Positions 25,097 to 34,049 of a stretch of 64,000 nt of DNA are shown piece after piece; the stretch's first letter is position 1; the number at the start of each line of letters is the position of its first letter. The translations under genes were made by a program, and so were the position numbers. The notes beneath the pieces were generated by a model. It worked only from the letters and a program-made list of their open reading frames with translations. It did not search any database and was not told where the DNA came from. This DNA comes from Nocardiopsis ganjiahuensis DSM 45031 (GTDB lineage: Bacteria; Actinomycetota; Actinomycetes; Streptosporangiales; Streptosporangiaceae), in NCBI RefSeq assembly GCF_000341085.1, contig NZ_ANBA01000008.1:533112-597111 (forward strand), given 5' to 3'.

Positions 25097-26449
25097 TCAG
25101 GAGCGGTGCACGGTGAGGCTGTCGGCGGCGGCGCGGGCGTTCTCACGGGACACCGATCCGGTGCGGGCGAAGTCGGCCCAGAGCTTGCGGACCGCCTTCC
25201 CCCGGCGGTCGAGGTCCGCCCAGCTGGTGCGGCCGACGAGCTTGGTGTTCTCCCAGGCCCGCCTGGTGCCCAGCAGCAGGGGCAGGTCCACGATGTGCGC
25301 GGCGCCGAAAGGGCTGCCCTCGGGCTGCCAGGTGACGGTGTAGCGGGTGGCCCGTCCGCCGCCCCTGCGGTGATCGCGGGCGAACCGCCTGGTCGGACCG
25401 GTGTAGATGCGGTACGTGGTGGCCCACACCAGGAGGCGGCGCAGGGCCGTTCCCACCACCGGGAGCGCACTGAGGCGCTTGATCGGCGGGAGGAACTCGG
25501 CGAAGAGCCCGGTCTCCTGGCTGGTCGCGCCGATGAGCACGTCGATCCGGGGCGCGGCCTCGCGCCAGGCGCGGGTTCGGACGGACTCGGCGGGCAGGGG
25601 TGCGTGCCCGTACTGCACACCGAAGGGCATGGCGCTGGGCAGCCCGAACCTCTTGGCGGCGGCGCCCGCCCTCTCCTCCAACGCGACGAGCTCGGCGGCC
25701 GGGGTGTCGGGGGCGGGGATCCCCACGGCCTCGGCCATCGCCTCGGACATGCGGGACCGGCCGGTGAGGATGCCCAGCGGGGCGCTCTGGATGACGGCCC
25801 GCCGGAAGAGGCCCTCGGTGCCCCGGCTGATCATCAGGTGGGCGACGGCGTCACCACCCGCGGACTGGCCGAAGAGGGTGACCTGGTCGGGGTCGCCGCC
25901 GAACGCGGCGATGTTGGCGCGCACCCAGCGCAGGGCCTCGATCTGGTCGAGCAGGCCGAGGTTGGCGGGGGTGGTGCCGCCGATGCGCAGGTAACCGAGC
26001 ACGCCGAGCCGGTAGGTGACGGCGACGACGATGACGCGCTGTTCGCCGACGAGCCGGGTGGGGTCGAAGATCTCCATGTCCCCGGAGCCCGTCACGTAGG
26101 AGCCGCCGTGGATCCACACCATGACGGGGAGGCGCTCGCCCTCGGCCAGGTCGGCGGGGAAGGTGACCGAGAGCCGCTGGCAGTGCTCGTCGTGGCGGCC
26201 GACCGAGACGCCCTCGACGGCCGCGGAGACCACCTTGGAGGTGAGCTGGGGTGCGGCGGGCGCGGGGCTGGTGGCCTGGAAGGGTTCGGTGAACCCGGGT
26301 TCGGGCCGGGGCGGGGCGAAGCGTTCGGCGCGCGCGTAGGGAATGCCGAGGGCGCGGACGACCTCGCCCTGGACCCTGCCGACGACGGGTCCGGCGGGGG
26401 TCTCGACGCGGCGGAGTTCGTCTCGGGTGACGGAGGTCGGTTCGGTCAT
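25097..26449 (-). CDS. type-B carboxylesterase/lipase family protein
   Basis: A 450-residue alpha/beta hydrolase of the carboxylesterase B family. The oxyanion-hole motif appears as VMVWIHGGSYVTGSG (near 108-122), then YRLGVLGYL, NLGLLDQIEALRWVRANIAAF, and the nucleophile elbow TLFGQSAGGDAV with the catalytic Ser at about 190. It is slightly short for the family (usually 480-550) and has no signal peptide, so it is probably cytoplasmic and may act on small esters. It is downstream of the terminator that closes the ABC/MBL operon, so it is a single gene with ATG 26449. Confidence 0.9.
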   Translation of the reverse strand: MTEPTSVTRDELRRVETPAGPVVGRVQGEVVRALGIPYARAERFAPPRPEPGFTEPFQATSPAPAAPQLTSKVVSAAVEGVSVGRHDEHCQRLSVTFPADLAEGERLPVMVWIHGGSYVTGSGDMEIFDPTRLVGEQRVIVVAVTYRLGVLGYLRIGGTTPANLGLLDQIEALRWVRANIAAFGGDPDQVTLFGQSAGGDAVAHLMISRGTEGLFRRAVIQSAPLGILTGRSRMSEAMAEAVGIPAPDTPAAELVALEERAGAAAKRFGLPSAMPFGVQYGHAPLPAESVRTRAWREAAPRIDVLIGATSQETGLFAEFLPPIKRLSALPVVGTALRRLLVWATTYRIYTGPTRRFARDHRRGGGRATRYTVTWQPEGSPFGAAHIVDLPLLLGTRRAWENTKLVGRTSWADLDRRGKAVRKLWADFARTGSVSRENARAAADSLTVHRS

Positions 26450-26596
26450 GCTTTCCTCGGGTGTTCGGCCGGTCCGGACGGACGGCGGACGGTGGGCGGG
26501 CCGTCGAACGGCGCCGAACGCAGTGTACGGCGGTACCGGCGGCGGGTCGGGGAGCCCGCCGCGGAGCCGGGCGCGCCGGGTCCGGCCACGAGGGAT

Positions 26597-26640
26597 CGGC
26601 CGTTCGGCCTCCCCCGCCCACCGGGGAGGCCGAACGGCCG
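26597..26640 (-). terminator. terminator hairpin of the ABC/MBL operon
   Basis: A perfect 18-bp stem (26597-26614 with 26623-26640) and an 8-base loop, 35 bp downstream of the MBL-fold stop codon. Confidence 0.7.
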
Positions 26641-26674
26641 CGCCGGGCGGTTCGGCGGACCGCCCGGCAGTCTC

Positions 26675-27457
26675 TCAGGGCACGAAGGCCGTGCCCGGGA
26701 CGGCCACACTGACCTGGCCGTCGAAGGCCTCCTTGGCGTGGCCGTGGCCCTCCTCCCAGTCGGCGGGGTCGGCGAAGTGGGTCAGTACCAGGTGCCGGGC
26801 GCCCGCCTCGGCGGCGAGCGCGCCCGCCATGCGCGCGGTCAGGTGGCCGTGTCCGTGCAGGGCCTGCTCGTCGGCCTCCAGGTAGGTGGCCTCGCACACG
26901 AACACGTCCGCCTCACGGGCTGCCTCCACGACCGGGGCGCGGTAGCCGGTGTCGGAGGAGAACGCCACCGTGCGGCCGTCCGGGCCCTCGAAGCGCAGCG
27001 CCGCCGAGGGCACGCTGTGGTGGGCCGCGAACGACCTGAACCCCACCCCGTCCACCTCGTGCACGGTCGTGCCGTCCCTCGGCAGCTCCCTGGTTTCGAA
27101 GGACTGGGTGATCGGCCGGTTCATGGTCGGCAGCGTGGGGATGCCGAAGACCGCGTCGAAGGCGGCCAGCCGGTCGGTCTCGCCCTCGGGGACGAAGAGC
27201 GGGATCCGGGGCAGCACCTCGGGGAAGGTCCACCGGTAGGCCCAGGCCATCAGGTCCAGGCTGTGGTCGGCGTGCATGTGGGTCACCACGATCCCGCGCA
27301 GCCGGTCCAGCTCGTAGCGGGAGCAGTAGGCGAGCAGGGACCCCGGACCGGCGTCGACCAGCACCACCCCGGTCTCGGTGTGGAGCAGGTAGCAGGAGGC
27401 GGGCCCCTCCCGGGTGGGTGCGGTCGCGTTCGACCCGAGGATCTCCAGTTCCAGCAT
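26675..27457 (-). CDS. MBL-fold metallo-hydrolase
   Basis: A 260-residue metallo-beta-lactamase-fold enzyme. Metal ligands are in THMHADHSLD (His60, His62, Asp64, His65), with further ligands in the SFAAHHSVPSAAL region, FSSDTGY and LTHFAD. The opening LGSNATAPTREGPASCYLL is typical of the RNase Z/cyclic phosphodiesterase/PhnP side of the superfamily. It follows the ATPase gene of the ABC importer by 60 bp on the same strand, so it is probably the last gene of that operon and hydrolyses something brought in by it, for example a phosphodiester (inference). ATG 27457 is chosen; an in-frame start lies further upstream. Confidence 0.85.
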   Translation of the reverse strand: MLELEILGSNATAPTREGPASCYLLHTETGVVLVDAGPGSLLAYCSRYELDRLRGIVVTHMHADHSLDLMAWAYRWTFPEVLPRIPLFVPEGETDRLAAFDAVFGIPTLPTMNRPITQSFETRELPRDGTTVHEVDGVGFRSFAAHHSVPSAALRFEGPDGRTVAFSSDTGYRAPVVEAAREADVFVCEATYLEADEQALHGHGHLTARMAGALAAEAGARHLVLTHFADPADWEEGHGHAKEAFDGQVSVAVPGTAFVP

Positions 27458-27517
27458 GTGCGTTCCTCTCGTGGCTGTCGCCCGGGGCACGGGGCGAGGT
27501 GGTGGGGTGAGACCCGG

Positions 27518-28612
27518 TCAGGTCTCGGGGGTGAGCAGGGTGGCCCGGCCCGGGACCGCGGCCAGGGAGACCGAACGGCCGATGCGCGCGTCCGGTGGCA
27601 CCCGGACGCCCAGGACCTGCCCTCCCGCTCGGACCGTGAGGTGGACGGCGTCGCCGGTGAACTCCGAGTGCGTCACCTCCGCGACCAGCGCCGACTCGTC
27701 GGAGTCGTCGGTGACGGTGAGGCTGTCGTGGCGCAGCAGCAGCCGGGTGGTTCCGTGTCCGGTGGTCCGGACGGCCAGGTCCCGGACCGGGATCCGCCAG
27801 CGGCCGTTCAGGGCGACGACGTGCCCGTGGTCGCGTTCGGCGTCCAGCAGCACCGAGCCGGCCAGGAAGTCCGCGACGAACGCGTCCGCCGGGTCGTCCC
27901 AGAGCCGTTGCGGGGTGTCGAACTGGACCAGTCGCCCCTCGCGCAGCAGGGCGATCCGCGATCCCAGGGCCAGCGCCTCCCGCTGGTCGTGGGTGACGAT
28001 GAGCGTGGCGCACTCGGTGGCGGCCAGCATCGCGGCCAGTTCCCGGCGCAGGCCGCCGCGCAGCTGCGGGTCCAGCGCGGCCAGGGGTTCGTCCAGCAGC
28101 AGGGCGTCGGGCTGGATCGCCAGGGCCCGGGCCAGGGCGACCCGTTGGCGCTGACCGCCGGAGAGCTGGTCGGGGCGGCGCTCGGCCAGCTCCGTGAGCC
28201 GCGTGAGCTCCAGCATCTCCCGGACCCGTTCCTCACGGCGGTCCGCCGCCGCGCCCCGGGCGCGCAGGCCGTAGGCGATGTTGGCGGCCACGTTCATGTG
28301 CGGGAAGACCGCGTAGTTCTGCGGGACCAGGCCGATGTTGCGGCGGGCCGGGCCCAGGCCGGTGACGTCGCGTCCGGCCAGGGTCACCTCCCCCTCGGAG
28401 ACGGGGACGAGTCCGGCGACGGCGCGCAGCGTGGTGCTCTTGCCGCAGCCGGAGGGGCCGATGACGGCGACGGTCTCGGCCGGGGCCACGTCCAGGGCCA
28501 GGTCCTCCACGGCGGCGGTGGAGCCGTAGTGGACGGTCAGGCCGTCCACGGTCAGTCCGCCCGCGCGTGCGGCGGCGGGCGGGTGGCCGGTGGCGGTGGC
28601 GTGGGTGCTCAC
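27518..28612 (-). CDS. ABC importer ATP-binding subunit (PotA/FbpC/PhnT-like)
   Basis: A 364-residue ATPase. Walker A GPSGCGKST (about 55-63), the Q-loop in LVPQNYAVFPHM, signature LSGGQRQRVALARAL, Walker B ALLLDEPLAALD and the switch His in VTHDQREALAL are all present. A C-terminal TOBE-like regulatory domain (about 260-360) fits importers for iron, spermidine, thiamine or aminoethylphosphonate. GTG 28612 overlaps the permease stop by 4 bp (GTGA), so it is translationally coupled. It works with the two permeases and the lipoprotein encoded upstream. Confidence 0.92.
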   Translation of the reverse strand: MSTHATATGHPPAAARAGGLTVDGLTVHYGSTAAVEDLALDVAPAETVAVIGPSGCGKSTTLRAVAGLVPVSEGEVTLAGRDVTGLGPARRNIGLVPQNYAVFPHMNVAANIAYGLRARGAAADRREERVREMLELTRLTELAERRPDQLSGGQRQRVALARALAIQPDALLLDEPLAALDPQLRGGLRRELAAMLAATECATLIVTHDQREALALGSRIALLREGRLVQFDTPQRLWDDPADAFVADFLAGSVLLDAERDHGHVVALNGRWRIPVRDLAVRTTGHGTTRLLLRHDSLTVTDDSDESALVAEVTHSEFTGDAVHLTVRAGGQVLGVRVPPDARIGRSVSLAAVPGRATLLTPET

Positions 28613-29370
28613 GGGGTCCTCCTCGGGGCCCGGCGCCGGGCCCAGGCGATGGCGGTCAGCACCGGCGCGACGAAGGCGATGAAGATCATCGACTGCGCCG
28701 AGGCGAGTTCGAGGCGCTGGGTGGAGTAGGAGTCGAACAGGGCGAAAGGCGCGGTGGGAGTGGCCGGCGGGTTGATGAAGAAACTGATGTTGAACTCGCC
28801 GAAGGACAGGGCGAAGACCATGGTGACCGCCTGGGTGACGGCGACCAGGCAGGCCGGGACCGTGATGGTGCGCAGGACCCGGGCGCCATCGGCGCCGAGG
28901 CTGCGCGCGACGCTCTCGTTGGTGCGCAGTTCGTCGTCGGCGAGGGCGGGCACCAGGGCGGCCAGGGTGAACGGCAGGGTGAAGACGAGGTGGCCCAGGA
29001 CCAGTAGCAGGCCGCTGGGGCGCAGCATCGGGTAGGTGCCCACGAGCGCGACGCTCAGCGCGATGCCGGGCACGGCCAGGGGCACGTTCACCAGGTAACC
29101 GGTGATCCGGGTCAGCGGTGAGGGGTGGCGGGCCACCCACCAGGCCAGCGGCCCGCCGATGAGGAGGTTGAGCACGACCACCAGGGTCGCCACGGCCAGG
29201 CTGCGGCCGATGACCGGGGCCAGCGGCGGCCAGGCGTAGGCGAACCAGTCCAGGGTGGGGCCGCGGCCCCAGGGCCCCTGGGAGAAGTCGACACTGGTGG
29301 CGGCCACCAGCGTGGCCAGGATCGGGACGGCCACGAAAACGCAGGTCGACCAGGTGGCGATGCGGCTCAT
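28609..29370 (-). CDS. ABC importer permease subunit 2
   Basis: A 253-residue inner-membrane permease with six helices. The EAA coupling loop appears as ESVARSLGADGARVLRTITVP (broken here for length as ESVARSLGADGA and RVLRTITVP). It follows the first permease with an ATGA overlap. The pattern (two separate permease genes, ATPase, periplasmic lipoprotein) is that of the PotBC/FbpB/PhnUV superfamily. It forms the membrane channel with the neighbouring permease. Confidence 0.9.
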   Translation of the reverse strand: MSRIATWSTCVFVAVPILATLVAATSVDFSQGPWGRGPTLDWFAYAWPPLAPVIGRSLAVATLVVVLNLLIGGPLAWWVARHPSPLTRITGYLVNVPLAVPGIALSVALVGTYPMLRPSGLLLVLGHLVFTLPFTLAALVPALADDELRTNESVARSLGADGARVLRTITVPACLVAVTQAVTMVFALSFGEFNISFFINPPATPTAPFALFDSYSTQRLELASAQSMIFIAFVAPVLTAIAWARRRAPRRTP

Positions 29371-30233
29371 GAGGCCACCGCCCTTCGCACGAGGCGGGCC
29401 AGGACCCGGCCCAGGACCAGCGCCAGGACGGCCATCGCCGCGAGGACCACCGCGAGGGTGGAGGAGGCGGCGAGCCGGTAGCCGGTGGTGAGTTCGTTGG
29501 CGACGTTGAGCGGCAGGAGCCGCACCCCCTCGGACAGGGTGGCGACCGTGCCGTACCCGCCCAGGGCCACCGCGAACGCGGTTCCGCCGGCCTCGATGGC
29601 GGCGGGCAGCAGCAGGGGCAGGGTGACGGTGCAGAACACGCGCGGCCGGGACGCGCCCAGGGTGCGGGCGCTCTCGGTCAGGGCGGGGTCCAGCGTCGCG
29701 GCCGCGCCGCGCAGCGGACCGAGCACGCGCGGCAGACAGAAGTAGACGTAGGCGATGAGCAGGCCGGGGAAGGTGTAGGCCAGCCCGGAGAAGCCGTCCC
29801 AGGCCAGCCCCAGCAGCCCGGTCCGGCCGGTGAGGACGATCGCGAAGAACCCGATGATGATGCCGGGCAGTGCGATGGGCAGCGTGAGCAGGGCGTCGGC
29901 GGCGGCACCGCCGCGGCCCGCGCGGTCGTCGTCGGCCTGGCGCAGGACGACGGGCACGGCGACCACGAGGGTGAACAGGACCGCTCCCCCGGCGATGAGC
30001 AGGGAGTTCACGAGCGCGTCGCGGACGGTCGCGGAGCCGAACGCCCGGACGTAGTGCTCCAGGGTGGGGCCGCCGTCGGCCGGGGGCTGTCCCAGTCCGA
30101 GGGAGTTGGCGACCATCACCGCGACGGGGTAGGCGCTGAACAGGCCGATGACGATCAGGGCCGGGAGCGCGGCGAGCCAGGCCGGTGCCGCCGCGCCGCG
30201 CCCCCGGGCGGGTGCGCGGAGGGGGAGGGGCAC
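29367..30233 (-). CDS. ABC importer permease subunit 1
   Basis: A 288-residue permease with about six membrane helices (first at about 22-42, ALPALIVIGLFSAYPVAVMV). Its EAA-type loop is ESARTLGASRPRVFCTVTLP. GTG 30233 shares one base with the TAG stop of the binding-protein gene (TAGTG), and its end overlaps the second permease by 4 bp. Such overlaps show a single, tightly coupled operon. The long reading frame upstream of this start is a shadow of the binding-protein gene. Confidence 0.88.
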   Translation of the reverse strand: MPLPLRAPARGRGAAAPAWLAALPALIVIGLFSAYPVAVMVANSLGLGQPPADGGPTLEHYVRAFGSATVRDALVNSLLIAGGAVLFTLVVAVPVVLRQADDDRAGRGGAAADALLTLPIALPGIIIGFFAIVLTGRTGLLGLAWDGFSGLAYTFPGLLIAYVYFCLPRVLGPLRGAAATLDPALTESARTLGASRPRVFCTVTLPLLLPAAIEAGGTAFAVALGGYGTVATLSEGVRLLPLNVANELTTGYRLAASSTLAVVLAAMAVLALVLGRVLARLVRRAVAS

Positions 30234-31276
30234 TAGAAGCCGACCTCGTCCTGGTAGAGCTCGACGAACTCCTGCTGGCGCAGGCCCTGCTCGACGTAGT
30301 CGATGGTCTCCGCGCGCTCGTAGTCCTCGGGCGGCAGCACCTTCTCGGCGAGGTCGGCGGGCATCTCGCCGATGACCGGGCGCATGTACCCGGCGGCGAA
30401 GAGGCCCTGGCCCTGCTCGGAGAAGTAGAAGTCCAGGAGCTCCCTGCCGTTGTCCTCGTTGGGGGCGCCGTTGACCAGGCCGACGATGTACGGGATCTGG
30501 AGCGAGCCCTCCTCGGGGATGACGACGGAGACGTCGGCGCCCTCGTCGCGGAGCTTGTAGCCGTTGAAGTCGGTGTCGATGAGGATGGGGATCTCGCCCT
30601 GGGCGACCTTGGCGGTGGCGGTCTGGGCCGCGGTGGAGGCCCCGTTGTCCTTGAGCCCGTTGAGGTAGTCCAGGCCCGGGCCCCAGTCGTCGAAGTCCCC
30701 GCCGAGTGCGAGGTTGACGGCGGTGGCCGCGGAGTAGCCGACGGCGGCCTGGGTGGGGTCGAGGTAGCCGACCTTGCCCTCGTAGGCGGGGTCCAGCAGG
30801 TCGTCCCAGCTCTGGGGGACGGGCGCGCCGTCGAGGTGGTCCCCGTTGACGATGAAGGCGATCGTCCCGGTGTGGACGCTGGTCCAGGCGCCGTCGGGGT
30901 CGCGGAGGTCGTCGGGGACCTGGTCGGCGCCCTCGGGCACGTACTCCTGGAGCACGTCGGCCTCCACGAGCTGTTCGGCGAAGGCGATGCCGGTGTAGGC
31001 GACGTCGGCGACCGGGGAACCCTTCTCCGCCTGGAGGGCGGCCAGGGCCTGGCCGGAGTTCTTGGGATCGTTGGGGGCCTCGATCCCGGTCTCCTCGGTG
31101 AAGGCGCTCAGGACCGCCCCGTAGTTGCCCCACTCGGTGGGCGAGTTGTAGGTGATGACGATGCCGCCGTCGCCCGAGGCGGCCCCCTCGGGCGGCTCGA
31201 CGTTGCCGCAGGAGCTCAGGGCCAGGGCGGTGAGGGACACGACGGCGCCGGTGAGCGCCGTACGTCGGTGGAACAT
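30233..31276 (-). CDS. ABC importer substrate-binding lipoprotein
   Basis: A 347-residue extracellular solute-binding protein. A lipoprotein signal peptide ends with the lipobox LSSC (lipidated Cys at about 23). The two-lobe fold shows ITYNSPTEWGNYGAVLSAFT, GSPVADVAYTG, PQSWDDLLDPAYEGKVGYLD and the C-terminal DFYFSEQGQGLFAAGYMRPV, all typical of the family 1/8 Fe(III), thiamine and 2-aminoethylphosphonate binders. The substrate is not certain. As first gene of the importer operon it starts at ATG 31276, divergent from a LacI regulator. Confidence 0.9.
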   Translation of the reverse strand: MFHRRTALTGAVVSLTALALSSCGNVEPPEGAASGDGGIVITYNSPTEWGNYGAVLSAFTEETGIEAPNDPKNSGQALAALQAEKGSPVADVAYTGIAFAEQLVEADVLQEYVPEGADQVPDDLRDPDGAWTSVHTGTIAFIVNGDHLDGAPVPQSWDDLLDPAYEGKVGYLDPTQAAVGYSAATAVNLALGGDFDDWGPGLDYLNGLKDNGASTAAQTATAKVAQGEIPILIDTDFNGYKLRDEGADVSVVIPEEGSLQIPYIVGLVNGAPNEDNGRELLDFYFSEQGQGLFAAGYMRPVIGEMPADLAEKVLPPEDYERAETIDYVEQGLRQQEFVELYQDEVGF

Positions 31277-31345
31277 GAGGGCTCCGATGGATGGTGCGAA
31301 GGCCCGTTCAGGGGCCAGGGGGTGGGACGAGGGTACTTCGTGATG

Positions 31346-31354
31346 AAACGATTT
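31346..31354. promoter_or_regulatory. candidate LacI operator core
   Basis: AAACGATTT fits the AANCGNTT core shared by many LacI-family operators and lies between the divergent importer operon and the lacI-type gene. The outer bases do not form a full 14-16 bp palindrome, so the match is tentative. Confidence 0.35.
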
Positions 31355-31533
31355 GCCATAGGAGTGACCTGCACTATTGTGATCGGTGTCCGGAGAGCCA
31401 ACTCCCCGGGAACCCTCGACCAACCCGCTCACGCGGGCCCCACCGGCACCACCGATCGGCGCCCCGGCGCGGGATGCTGGACCCCTGCCCCGCGCACCGC
31501 CCCGAGCGGCGCTCCCCCTTGGAAGGACGGCAC

Positions 31534-32574
31534 ATGTCCGGACCCCGCAAACGCGTGACCCTGCGCGACGTCGCGGCCCGGGCCGGGGTCTCGGTCGCCC
31601 AGGCCAGCCTCGCCCTGAACGGCCGCGGCCGGGTCGCCCCCGCCACGGTCGACAGGATCCGCCGGGCCGCCACCGACCTCGACTACCAGGTCGACAGCCG
31701 TGCGCGGCAGCTGCGCACCGGCCAGCGGTCCGCCTACGGGGTGGTCATCCGCAACATGCGCAATCCCTTCTTCCTGGACGTGTTGCGCGGCATGGAGGTA
31801 CGGGCGCACCGCGAGGGCGCCTTCCTGCTCATCCTCAGCTCCGACTACGACATCGAGCGGGAGGCCGCCGCCCTGCGCCGGCTCGCTGCCGAGGGGGTCG
31901 GCGGCATCGCCATCACCCCGATCGGGCGCGCGGGCCCGCTCACCGAGTGGCTGCCCCGGCACCCGGGCGTTCCCGTGGTGGCGTTCAACTGCACCCCGGA
32001 CCCCTCCCTGTCCGGGGCCGGGGGGCGCGTGTCCACGGTGGGTCCGGACGACGGGGCCGCGGTCACGCTGGCGCTGGGGCACCTGCGCGAGCGCGGGCAC
32101 CGGGGGGCGTCCCTGGTGATGGCGCCGGAGGGCCTGGCCGCGGACTGGGGCCGCGAGGAGGAGTTCGTCCGCCGCTGCGCGGAGTGGGGCATGGCGGGGA
32201 CCGTGGTGCGCTGCCCGCTGGACCACGACAGCGTGGCGCGGATGGCCGCGGAAAGGATCGGCGGCGGATCCGGTGACCGGGCGCGAAACGGCGGAGGGCA
32301 CGAGGCGTTCGTGGTCAACTCCGACTACCTGGGTACCGCCGTCTACGACGCGGCCCGCTCCCTGGGGCTGCGGATCGGGCGGGACGTGAGCGTGGTCGGG
32401 CACGACGACCTGCCCACCTCGGCTCTGCTGGACCCCGGCCTGACCACCGTGGGCCTGGACCGGGAACGGCTGGGAGACCAGGTCATGCGGCTGCTGCTGG
32501 AGCCCGCCACGGAGACGGTCCAGCTGCCGGTGGCGTTGGTGGACCGGGGCTCGGTGGCGGTGCTCGGCGGGTGA
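31534..32574 (+). CDS. LacI-family transcriptional regulator
   Basis: A 346-residue regulator with the N-terminal LacI HTH (about 8-55: VTLRDVAARAGVSVAQASLA, then VAPATVDRIRRAATDLDYQV) and a periplasmic-binding-protein-like effector domain (60-340; GVVIRNMRNPFFLDVLRGME, VVGHDDLPTSALLDPGLTTV). It binds a small molecule and controls adjacent transport or catabolic genes. It sits divergent from the ABC importer and upstream of the PdxA-like gene, so those are the probable targets. ATG 31534 follows GGAAGGACGG. Effector unknown. Confidence 0.9.
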   Translation: MSGPRKRVTLRDVAARAGVSVAQASLALNGRGRVAPATVDRIRRAATDLDYQVDSRARQLRTGQRSAYGVVIRNMRNPFFLDVLRGMEVRAHREGAFLLILSSDYDIEREAAALRRLAAEGVGGIAITPIGRAGPLTEWLPRHPGVPVVAFNCTPDPSLSGAGGRVSTVGPDDGAAVTLALGHLRERGHRGASLVMAPEGLAADWGREEEFVRRCAEWGMAGTVVRCPLDHDSVARMAAERIGGGSGDRARNGGGHEAFVVNSDYLGTAVYDAARSLGLRIGRDVSVVGHDDLPTSALLDPGLTTVGLDRERLGDQVMRLLLEPATETVQLPVALVDRGSVAVLGG

Positions 32575-32588
32575 GGGCCGAGCGGTGG

Positions 32589-32666
32589 CTGTCCTCCCGC
32601 CTCGAACAGCTCCGCCGGAGCGCACGCGAGCGCTTCGAGCGGGTACGTACGCGGGTGGCAGGACAG
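32589..32666 (+). promoter_or_regulatory. structured intergenic RNA/DNA element before pdxA-like gene
   Basis: Within the 121-bp gap between lacI and the PdxA-like gene, 32589-32595 pairs with 32660-32666 (7 bp), 32596-32600 with 32651-32655 (5 bp), 32601-32606 with 32634-32639 (6 bp) and 32609-32613 with 32617-32621 (5 bp), giving a nested branched fold. 32596-32599 could instead pair with 32640-32643, an alternative that would extend the inner stem. GC-rich DNA folds readily, so function is uncertain. Confidence 0.35.
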
Positions 32667-32695
32667 TCGGCCCCGACGAAGGAGAGTGGCATCCG

Positions 32696-33718
32696 ATGAG
32701 CGAACGCCCGACACTGGCCGTCACCGTCGGCGATCCGGTCGGCATCGGCCCGGAGATCACCGTCCGCACCCTCGCCGGACTCGGCACGAGCGCACCCGCG
32801 CGGGGTGTGGTGGTGGCCGACCCCGTCGCGTTGCGGCGGGCGGTATCGGTGTGCGGCCTGGACGTACGGATCCGCGCGGTCGACTCCTTCGACCTGCCCC
32901 CGGAGGAGGAGGGCGTGGTCGACTGCTTCGACATCGGGGTCCTGGGTGAGGAGGAACTGCCCTGGGGCCGGGTGGACGAGCGGGCCGGACGCGCGGCGGT
33001 CCGCGCGATCACCGTGGCCGCGGAAGCGGCCGTGGCGGGCGCCGTGGCCGGGGTGGTGACCGGCCCCATCAACAAGGAGGCCATCTGGGCGGCGGGGTCC
33101 GAGCACCTCGGCCACACCGAGATGCTCGGGGCGCTGACCGGAACGACCCGGCAGAACACCATGTTCCTGGTGCGCGGCAAGAGCATCTTCTTCGGCACCC
33201 GCCACCTGTCGCTGCGGCGGGCCCTGGACCGGATCAGCCAGGAGCAGCAGACCGCAGCCATCGAGGAGGCCCTGACCGCGCTGCGGGTGTTCGGCCACGA
33301 CGACCCCCACCTGGCGGTGGCCGCGGTCAACCCGCACGGCGGCGAGAACGGCGCCTTCGGTGACGAGGAGATCGAACACATCACCCCGGCCGTGGAACGC
33401 GCCCGCGCGGCGGGGGCCCGGGTGAGCGGTCCGGTCCCCGCCGACTCGGTCTTCCACCAGCTCCTGCAGGGGCGGTTCGACGGGGTGCTGTCGCAGTACC
33501 ACGACCAGGGGCACATCGCGGCCAAGACGGTCGACTTCGACGGCACGGTCTCGGTGACCGTGGGGCTGCCGATCCTGCGCACCTCCGTCGACCACGGCAC
33601 GGCCTTCGACATCGCGGGGCAGGGGGTGGCCGACCCGGGCACGATGCGGTCGGCGTTCCTGCACGGCGCGGACCTGTCCCGGTTCGCGGACCGCATCCGG
33701 GCCGAGTACGGGAGCTGA
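32696..33718 (+). CDS. PdxA-family 4-phospho dehydrogenase (PdxA2-like)
   Basis: A 340-residue NAD-dependent dehydrogenase of the PdxA family. Motifs include the N-terminal VTVGDPVGIGPEITVR, VVTGPINKEAIWAAG, the GHTEML metal/phosphate loop, AAVNPHGGENG, and YHDQGHIAAKT with the metal-ligand histidines. Classical PdxA makes the vitamin B6 precursor; second copies (PdxA2) oxidise 4-phospho-D-threonate or erythronate in sugar-acid catabolism. Its place behind a LacI gene and near an importer argues for the catabolic type. The usual partner DUF1537 kinase is absent here. ATG 32696 has GAAGGAGAG upstream. The preceding gap can fold into a branched structure. Confidence 0.85.
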   Translation: MSERPTLAVTVGDPVGIGPEITVRTLAGLGTSAPARGVVVADPVALRRAVSVCGLDVRIRAVDSFDLPPEEEGVVDCFDIGVLGEEELPWGRVDERAGRAAVRAITVAAEAAVAGAVAGVVTGPINKEAIWAAGSEHLGHTEMLGALTGTTRQNTMFLVRGKSIFFGTRHLSLRRALDRISQEQQTAAIEEALTALRVFGHDDPHLAVAAVNPHGGENGAFGDEEIEHITPAVERARAAGARVSGPVPADSVFHQLLQGRFDGVLSQYHDQGHIAAKTVDFDGTVSVTVGLPILRTSVDHGTAFDIAGQGVADPGTMRSAFLHGADLSRFADRIRAEYGS

Positions 33719-34049
33719 ACGGCGGCGGCGGGCGCGGGGCGGGAACCCACCGGGGGCGACCGTTCCGCAGCCGGTACGGGAAATGAGGGTGAGATCGCCC
33801 TGCGGGGTGTCCCTTCCCACTCCGCACGCCCGCTTCCGCCTGGGGAAACGCACGTAGACTCGTCCGGGTCGCCCTGAGCTTCGGGGCGTGTTCGACGTGC
33901 CGCCCGTCACCCTGACGCCACCGTGGTGCCGTAGCGACGGCCGTCCCCTGTCTCTGACTCCGAACCGCCTCCCGGCGCGCCGCGCAGCACACCGACCGGA
34001 CGAACCATTCCCGGTCGGAGATCCCCGATCGAGGAGAGTCCTCTTCTAC
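33719..34049. other. long leader before the BCCT gene
   Basis: A 331-bp non-coding region. A TAGACT hexamer at 33855-33860 is a possible -10. A small hairpin (CGCCC/GGGCG) is at about 33871-33889, and a CCGACCGG...CCGGTCGG pairing lies near 33992-34017. I do not recognise a known riboswitch. An osmotic or ligand-responsive leader would be reasonable for a BCCT gene, but nothing in the sequence proves it. Confidence 0.35.

Noticed and set aside
24989..28729. Very long plus-strand frame of about 1246 codons
   Set aside because: It runs antisense through the esterase, MBL and ABC genes; low-complexity Gly/Arg/Gln content shows it is not a protein gene.
33719..34049. Possible riboswitch in the BCCT leader
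   Set aside because: No known aptamer signature could be matched, and the stems found are short and generic.
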